Translations under genes and position numbers: made by a program
Notes under the pieces: generated by a model
The model's database searches: none
What the model was told of the DNA's origin: nothing
Seen by the model: only the letters and a program-made list of their open reading frames with translations
Source: an uncultured Gammaproteobacteria bacterium
GTDB lineage: Bacteria; Pseudomonadota; Gammaproteobacteria; Arenicellales; CALHMG01
Reading direction: 5' to 3'
Assembly (NCBI GenBank): GCA_938034705.1
Contig: CALHMG010000377.1
Span: forward strand, 1 to 38,175
Length of the DNA stretch: 38,175 nucleotides
Shown here: in pieces, positions 33,637 through 38,175 of the stretch
Layout: each line of letters starts with the position of its first letter
How positions within the stretch are numbered: the stretch's first letter is position 1

Positions 33637-34695
33637 ATGCAGTTGTCTAGAAAATCTGTGTTAGTACCCGTGATCGCGGCATTTGCGGCCGTCATGAGCA
33701 CCGGTGTAAGCGCTCAGGACACGAACAACAAACCGTTTGAAGAAGGATGGGCGCCATCGCAATTTGGAGCCGATGATCGGATCGGCATGATGCAGGTCAT
33801 CACGCCGGAACACGTGCTGAAGGCAGCCAAGCTCATCAAGCAGGGCAAAACGGCAACCCTCGGCAAGGTCTATCAGTCGGACGCACCGTTCTTTGGCTCC
33901 CGTGGTTTCAACCTCACGATTCCAGGACTGCCAACCGGAGGACCGTTCGGTGAACACAAGCTCGTATACAACGACGAAATGGTCACAACAGAAATCGGTC
34001 AGGTCGGAACCCAGTTCGACGGACCGGGTCACATCGGCGTCATCACACCGAAAGGCGAATTTTTCTACAACGGCCGCATGCTTTCTGAAGACGGCACTAC
34101 CTACGGCCTGAAGAAACTGGGTGTGGAGGCCGTTGCGGAGAAAGGTTACGTCTGTCGTGGCGTACTGCTCGATGCCGCGAGCTACAAAGGTATGGATGCA
34201 CTGCCGATTCCCAAGGGCGGCGACCCAACGGATCCCGGCAACGTCACCGACAAGGATATCGACGGAATGATCAAGGCCCAGGGCATCGATCCTATTGGTG
34301 AGGGTGATTGCGTATTTCTGCATACGGGTCACGGCAACATCTGGCATCCGAAAAAATGGGATGAGTTTGATGCTGCTGAAAAAACCAAGCGTATAGCGAA
34401 ATTCAATTCCGGCGCACCGGGCTTTGGCATGTCGGCCTGCAAGGCAATGGTCACAAAGAAAGTCGCACTGATCGGCGCTGACACCTGGCCCTCGGAAGCG
34501 GTGCCCGGTGAAAACCTCAACAATCCGTTCGAGTGTCACGTTCAGATGCAGACGCGTGCGGGTATCTGGAATATTGAAAACATGGATCTGACGCAGCTGG
34601 TCGAAGAGAAGGTCTACGAATTTCTGTTTGTCTGGGCTCCTCTGAAAATCAAGGGTGGTACGGGCTCTCCGGGCAACCCGATGGCCGTCTACTGA
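33637..34695 (+). CDS. Secreted cyclase-family (kynurenine formamidase-like) metal hydrolase
   Basis: A 352-residue protein of the PF04199-type cyclase family, members of which include kynurenine formamidase. The first 26 residues form a Sec signal peptide (VLVPVIAAFAAVMSTGVSA, cleavage before QD). The family metal motif H-x-G-T-H-x-D-x-x-x-H reads QVGTQFDGPGH (122-132). Asp128 and His132 are kept, but both early His are Gln. The other conserved segments are CVFLHTGHGNIW (225-236) and ADTWPSEA. It is about 100 residues longer than kynurenine formamidase. It has a strong Shine-Dalgarno (GGGAGAAGG) just before ATG and its own terminator, so it is monocistronic. It should act in the periplasm on a small amide, lactone or ester. 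The substrate is unknown. Confidence 0.85.
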   Translation: MQLSRKSVLVPVIAAFAAVMSTGVSAQDTNNKPFEEGWAPSQFGADDRIGMMQVITPEHVLKAAKLIKQGKTATLGKVYQSDAPFFGSRGFNLTIPGLPTGGPFGEHKLVYNDEMVTTEIGQVGTQFDGPGHIGVITPKGEFFYNGRMLSEDGTTYGLKKLGVEAVAEKGYVCRGVLLDAASYKGMDALPIPKGGDPTDPGNVTDKDIDGMIKAQGIDPIGEGDCVFLHTGHGNIWHPKKWDEFDAAEKTKRIAKFNSGAPGFGMSACKAMVTKKVALIGADTWPSEAVPGENLNNPFECHVQMQTRAGIWNIENMDLTQLVEEKVYEFLFVWAPLKIKGGTGSPGNPMAVY

Positions 34696-34719
34696 CCGAG
34701 ACTTTTGGTTCCATGGTCG

Positions 34720-34751
34720 AGCGCCGGACGGTTTTCCGTCCGGCGCTTTTT
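34720..34751 (+). terminator. Strong intrinsic terminator after the cyclase-family gene
   Basis: A perfect 12-bp stem, AGCGCCGGACGG / CCGTCCGGCGCT, with a TTTT loop is followed by a run of T (34747-34751). It starts 24 bp after the cyclase stop and 41 bp before the next gene's ATG. Confidence 0.93.
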
Positions 34752-34791
34752 GCTGGCACACTGACCCGCTCAACGCACAAGGACCGAACCG

Positions 34792-35250
34792 ATGAAAGCT
34801 GCCATTACCGTACGCGACATTTCTTCAGACGATCTTGCCGACTGGCGTCGTCTGTACAACGGATATGGTGATTTCTACAAAGTCGGCATGTCCGACGAAA
34901 CGGCAGCAACGGTATGGTCATGGCTCCACGATCCGCAGCATCCCGTATCCGGCTTGATGGCGTTCGACAACGACGACAACGCCATCGGTCTCGCTCACTT
35001 TCGCGACATGCCATCACCACTTCGCGGCGCGACGATTGGATTTCTCGACGATCTTTTTGTCGACCCTGACAGTCGCGGCAGCGGAGCCGCTGATGCCATC
35101 CTTGAGAAGCTGGCTGAAATAGGCAAAACACGAGGCTGGCCAACCTTTCGCTGGATAACGGCGGACGACAACTATCGAGGACGCGGTTTTTATGACCGTG
35201 TCTCTCACAAGACTCACTGGGTTACCTATCAGTACGATATCCCGGGATAA
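34792..35250 (+). CDS. GNAT-family N-acetyltransferase
   Basis: A 152-residue acetyltransferase. The acetyl-CoA loop is RGSGAADAILEKL (95-107), preceded by the strand FLDDLFVDPDS, and the C-terminal half contains RWITADDNYRGRGFYDRV. The last segment is the usual 'late' GNAT motif with an aromatic residue before the end. AAGGA lies about 8 nt before the ATG. It is a stand-alone gene after the terminator of the cyclase gene. Its acceptor (an amine of a small molecule or a protein) is not known. It is only distantly like the other GNAT protein of the window. Confidence 0.87.
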   Translation: MKAAITVRDISSDDLADWRRLYNGYGDFYKVGMSDETAATVWSWLHDPQHPVSGLMAFDNDDNAIGLAHFRDMPSPLRGATIGFLDDLFVDPDSRGSGAADAILEKLAEIGKTRGWPTFRWITADDNYRGRGFYDRVSHKTHWVTYQYDIPG

Positions 35251-35383
35251 CGCCAGAACCCGATGTGCGGGAAGCTGCGGTCCTGAATCGCTGCCATGGC
35301 GAGGATCGCTCTATCGATAGTTGGCGCAATCGCGAGTAAAGTCCGCAGGATCACCTGAACCTGTTTCGCGGAGTATCCTTTCG

Positions 35384-36589
35384 ATGACCGATGCCTACAT
35401 ATGTGACGCTATTCGTACCCCTATTGGTCGCTACGGCGGCGCTCTTTCCCAGGTTCGAACAGACGATCTCGCCGCAGTACCGCTAAAAGCACTGATGGAG
35501 CGCAACCCTGGCGTCGACTGGGAAAGTGTCGACGACGTGATCTATGGATGCGCTAACCAGGCGGGCGAGGACAACCGCAACGTCGCCAGAATGGGTCTGC
35601 TGCTGGCAGGACTGCCGGAAGCCATACCGGGCGCAACGGTCAACAGACTGTGCGGATCCGGTATGGATGCCACCGGCATTGCCGCTCGCAGTATCAAGGC
35701 CGGCGAAGCCCATCTCGTAATTTCCGGCGGTGTCGAATCAATGTCTCGCGCTCCGTTTGTCATGGGCAAATCAACTACCGCATTCTCGCGCAACGCCGAA
35801 GTGTTCGACACAACGATTGGTTGGCGCTTTGTAAACCCGCTGATGAAATCCCAGTACGGTATCGACTCGATGCCCGAGACAGCGGAAAACGTGGCGGAGG
35901 ACTACGGTGTGTCCCGTGCGGATCAGGACGCATTCGCCGCACGCAGCCAGCAGCGCGCGGGTGCTGCGATGGACAGCGGATTTTTCAATGCGGAAATTAC
36001 CCCTGTGACCATTCCCCAGCGTCGTGGTGATCCCGTTATCGTTACCAGCGACGAACACCCGCGACCGGATACGACCACAGAAAAACTGGCCAAGCTGGCG
36101 ACCCCGTTCAAAGAGAACGGCACGGTTACAGCCGGTAACGCGAGTGGCGTAAACGACGGCGCCTGCGCAATCATTGTCGCGTCGGAGGATGCCGCTAGCG
36201 CAAACTCCCTGACACCTCGAGCGCGAATACTGGGCACAGCGACGGCAGGGGTCGCACCTCGTGTGATGGGATTTGGACCCGCGCCTGCGTCAAAGAAGCT
36301 GCTTTCCCGGCTCGGTCTCACTATCGATCAGATGGACGTGATCGAACTGAACGAGGCGTTCGCTGCACAGGGACTCGCGGTAACACGGGATCTCGGTCTC
36401 GTTGACGACGACCCGCGCGTCAACCCCAACGGCGGCGCCATCGCTCTCGGACATCCGCTTGGCATGAGCGGCGCCCGCCTGGTAACGACCGCGTTGAATC
36501 AGCTCGAGCAAACCGACGGTCGTTATGGCCTTTGCACAATGTGCATCGGAGTCGGTCAGGGTATCGCCATGATCATTGAACGGGTCTGA
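35384..36589 (+). CDS. Acetyl-CoA acyltransferase, 3-oxoadipyl-CoA thiolase type
   Basis: A 401-residue thiolase. The nucleophile Cys90 is in [13 protein letters not shown], His357 in [11 protein letters not shown], and Cys387 in [12 protein letters not shown]. The motifs [17 protein letters not shown] (54-70), [16 protein letters not shown] and [11 protein letters not shown] (about 145-155) are the hallmarks of the PcaF/PaaJ subgroup, which cleaves 3-oxoadipyl-CoA to succinyl-CoA and acetyl-CoA. I use the ATG at 35384, with GGAG 10 nt upstream. A frame from 35321 is rejected because no homology lies before residue 1. No pca or paa genes are adjacent, and a general beta-ketothiolase role remains possible. 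The permuted CoA-transferase gene starts 14 bp later, suggesting one two-gene unit. Confidence 0.85.
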   Translation: MTDAYICDAIRTPIGRYGGALSQVRTDDLAAVPLKALMERNPGVDWESVDDVIYGCANQAGEDNRNVARMGLLLAGLPEAIPGATVNRLCGSGMDATGIAARSIKAGEAHLVISGGVESMSRAPFVMGKSTTAFSRNAEVFDTTIGWRFVNPLMKSQYGIDSMPETAENVAEDYGVSRADQDAFAARSQQRAGAAMDSGFFNAEITPVTIPQRRGDPVIVTSDEHPRPDTTTEKLAKLATPFKENGTVTAGNASGVNDGACAIIVASEDAASANSLTPRARILGTATAGVAPRVMGFGPAPASKKLLSRLGLTIDQMDVIELNEAFAAQGLAVTRDLGLVDDDPRVNPNGGAIALGHPLGMSGARLVTTALNQLEQTDGRYGLCTMCIGVGQGIAMIIERV

Positions 36590-36603
36590 GAGATTTTCGT
36601 GAC

Positions 36604-38004
36604 ATGAATAAGGACGGTCAGGACCTGCTTGAAGACATTTGGCAAACCGGCGGTGGTGATTCAGATGCGCTGACTTCCGTCGCGCTTACGGGTAGCGACG
36701 CGGCGCTGCCGTCATCTTTTCGGGTTGGCGCGGTTGCGCAGAGCACCATCGCCGCGGCGGCCCTCGCAGGGACACGCCTTTACCAAGCCAACACTGGCGT
36801 CGAACAGACTGTCAGTGTCGATATGAATCATGCCGCAACGGAATTTCTGAGCGAGCGAAACATTCGCGTCGACCGTCGGCATGCTCCAAGAATCTGGGAT
36901 TCGATTGCCGGCGTGTACGAATGTGGCGACGGCCGCTGGATTCGACTTCACACCAACTTTGAGCACCATCGCCAGGGCGTTCTCAACATCCTCAAATGCG
37001 ACTACGATCGCAATGCGGTAGCAGCCGCCCTGAAAAAATTTGAGGCGTACGAAGTCGAGGACCAGGCTGCGGCTGCCGGTGTCGTCAGTTACGCAATGCG
37101 AACCACTGACGAATGGGAGGCGCACCCTCAATGCCAGGCGATCGATCTTGAGCCACTCGTTTCCATAGAGCGCATCGGTGATGCGCCCCCAATCGAGACA
37201 CGCGTGGGCGAACAACCGATGTCCGGCTATCGGGTTCTCGATCTCACCCGAATCATCGCTGGCCCTGTCTGTGGTCGCACTCTTGCGGTCCATGGTGCCG
37301 ACGTCATGCGTGTTGCCGGACCTCACCTGCCCTACGTGCCGGTGCTGGTCATGGATGCGGGTCGAGGAAAACGCTCGACGTATCTCGACCTGCGTAAAGA
37401 AGCCGCGAAACAGAACCTCGGCGAGCTGCTACAGAGCACCAACGTGTTTGTTCAGGGCTTTCGACCGGGTGCCATTGCCGGACTTGGATTCGATCCAGAC
37501 ACCGTCGCTAAAAAGCGGCCGGGTATTGTGTACGTGAGTCTGTGCGCATGGGGCTACAGCGGCCCATGGGCGGATCGACGCGGATACGATTCGCTGGTGC
37601 AGACGGCAAGCGGCATAAACCTTGCCGAGTCTGAAGCCGCAGGTGAATCAACCCCCGGTGAACTGCCCTGTCAGGCACTGGATCATGCGTCCGGATATCT
37701 CATGGCCTTCGGGGCCATGCGTGCGCTGGAACGACAGCGCACGGAGGGTGGCAGCTGGCACGTGCGTGTGTCACTCGCACGCACGGGTCGCTGGATTCAG
37801 AATGCCGGTCGAATCGGCAACGGACACAGCGTTTATAACGATTTTGACATCGCTCAATATCTGCAAACCGAGCACTCTGGCTTTGGAGAACTCACCTGCG
37901 TCAGCCATGCGGCGAAACTGAGTAAAACACCAGCTCGCTGGCGGTATCCATCAACGCCACTCGGTGTTCATAAGCCCGACTGGTCAATTTTTGACGCAGT
38001 CTGA
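36604..38004 (+). CDS. Class III CoA-transferase with apparently permuted halves
   Basis: A 466-residue CaiB/BaiF-type protein. The canonical N-terminal half is found in the second part: YRVLDLTRIIAGP (209-221), GADVMRV (231-237), KRSTYLDLRKE (256-266), QGFRPGAIAGLGF (284-296), and the probable catalytic Asp360 in CQALDHASGY. Asp360 is about 150 residues after VLDLT, as in the normal fold. The first part (about 38-200) resembles the canonical C-terminal half, with SIAGVYECGDGRWIRLHTNF (100-119) corresponding to the PYQVFKTRDGWITFGA element of the canonical paralogue in this window. The protein thus reads as a circular permutation. It is 14 bp downstream of the thiolase gene, so it may activate the acid whose CoA ester the thiolase cleaves. 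Confidence 0.82.
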   Translation: MNKDGQDLLEDIWQTGGGDSDALTSVALTGSDAALPSSFRVGAVAQSTIAAAALAGTRLYQANTGVEQTVSVDMNHAATEFLSERNIRVDRRHAPRIWDSIAGVYECGDGRWIRLHTNFEHHRQGVLNILKCDYDRNAVAAALKKFEAYEVEDQAAAAGVVSYAMRTTDEWEAHPQCQAIDLEPLVSIERIGDAPPIETRVGEQPMSGYRVLDLTRIIAGPVCGRTLAVHGADVMRVAGPHLPYVPVLVMDAGRGKRSTYLDLRKEAAKQNLGELLQSTNVFVQGFRPGAIAGLGFDPDTVAKKRPGIVYVSLCAWGYSGPWADRRGYDSLVQTASGINLAESEAAGESTPGELPCQALDHASGYLMAFGAMRALERQRTEGGSWHVRVSLARTGRWIQNAGRIGNGHSVYNDFDIAQYLQTEHSGFGELTCVSHAAKLSKTPARWRYPSTPLGVHKPDWSIFDAV

Positions 38005-38014
38005 AGATACGAAT

Positions 38015-38036
38015 ATCCCGTAATCCCTCACGGGAT
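38015..38036 (+). terminator. Weak hairpin after the CoA-transferase gene
   Basis: ATCCCGT / ACGGGAT forms a 7-bp stem with an 8-nt loop, but no T run follows. A second hairpin, CTCTGGG / CCCAGAG (38056-38075), overlaps the 3' end of msrA and is followed by TTCGTTT. Together they may end plus-strand transcription between the convergent genes. Confidence 0.4.
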
Positions 38037-38051
38037 TGATTATTGACGACG

Positions 38052-38175
38052 TTAGCTCTGGGCATCACCCCAGAGTTCGTTTAATCGACGATCGCGGCCG
38101 CAGGACTTTCTGTAGAACTTGTAGCGGATCGGACTTTTCGTGTGGTAGTCCTGATGATAGGACTCGGCCGGCCAG
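38052..38175 (-). CDS. msrA: Peptide methionine-S-sulfoxide reductase A, C-terminal fragment (5' end outside window)
   Basis: Reading the minus strand from the right edge gives 40 residues and a TAA. The segment WPAESYHQDYHTKSPIRYKF, then YRKSCGRDRRLNELWG, is the C-terminal region of MsrA, which repairs S-sulfoxide of oxidised methionine in proteins. The family has a conserved (A)E-x-YHQ-x-Y and a late R-Y-K-x-Y-R-x-x-S/G-C-G-R-D motif. The final Cys of KSCGRD would be a resolving-type Cys. The catalytic Cys near the N-terminus lies outside the window. The gene converges on the CoA-transferase gene, with 47 bp between stops. Confidence 0.88.
   Translation of the reverse strand, partial: WPAESYHQDYHTKSPIRYKFYRKSCGRDRRLNELWGDAQS

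Noticed and set aside
35384-36589. Part of a beta-ketoadipate (pca) operon
   Set aside because: No ring-cleavage, cycloisomerase or class I CoA-transferase gene is in the window; only the thiolase subgroup motifs point that way.
1-38175. Search for CRISPR arrays, tRNA or rRNA genes, insertion sequences, toxin-antitoxin pairs and attachment sites
   Set aside because: No regularly spaced repeats, clover-leaf patterns, transposase motifs or flanking direct repeats were recognised by eye in the gaps between genes.

Overview
The window looks like part of the chromosome of a moderately GC-rich Gram-negative bacterium, most likely a free-living heterotrophic gammaproteobacterium. The evidence is a full envelope toolkit (an Mla-type phospholipid ABC system with an outer-membrane-type lipoprotein, DsbB, periplasmic HtrA/DegP), Shine-Dalgarno-led genes, and amino-acid uptake and CoA-ester catabolism genes. 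I see no rRNA, tRNA, CRISPR array, insertion sequence or phage gene. Genes are tightly packed in short operons on both strands, and nothing marks a clear horizontally acquired island.

Left third (1-10.8 kb). An Ala/Pro/Thr-rich protein cut by the left edge ends at a strong terminator facing gabD (succinate-semialdehyde dehydrogenase). A DUF72 protein and a LON-substrate-binding-domain-only protein are divergently transcribed. A minus-strand operon then runs ATPase, periplasmic binding protein, two permeases (polar amino-acid ABC importer), class III CoA-transferase, GhrA-like 2-hydroxyacid dehydrogenase. Two RNA-level structures lie between its genes. A sarcosine-oxidase-like flavoprotein lies upstream of it.

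Middle (10.9-25.2 kb). Biosynthetic genes dapE and argD flank a glutathione-transferase gene. A minus-strand operon encodes a STAS-MlaE fusion, MlaF, MlaD and a PqiC-like lipoprotein, and ends in a translationally coupled GNAT gene. A GAF-PAS-GGDEF-EAL cyclic-di-GMP protein follows. Next is an HtrA/DegP protease with a strong terminator, then an OmpR-type response regulator and its overlapping histidine kinase.

Right third (25.2-38.2 kb). An isochorismatase-fold hydrolase is paired with an HpaB/4-hydroxybutyryl-CoA-dehydratase-superfamily protein that seems to lack most iron-sulfur ligands. After dsbB, a solitary rtcB and a DadA-like oxidase come an AI-2E-family membrane protein with an amidase, a secreted cyclase-family hydrolase with two dyads upstream, a GNAT protein, and a 3-oxoadipyl-CoA-type thiolase followed by a class III CoA-transferase whose halves appear circularly permuted. 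The last 124 bases hold the 3' end of msrA on the minus strand.

The most promising unexplained points are the ligand-poor dehydratase-like protein with its Cys-rich tail, the permuted CoA-transferase next to a thiolase, the coupling of a polar amino-acid importer to a CoA-transferase and hydroxyacid dehydrogenase, and the RNA structures within that operon. All assignments come from reading motifs by eye; no database search was run.
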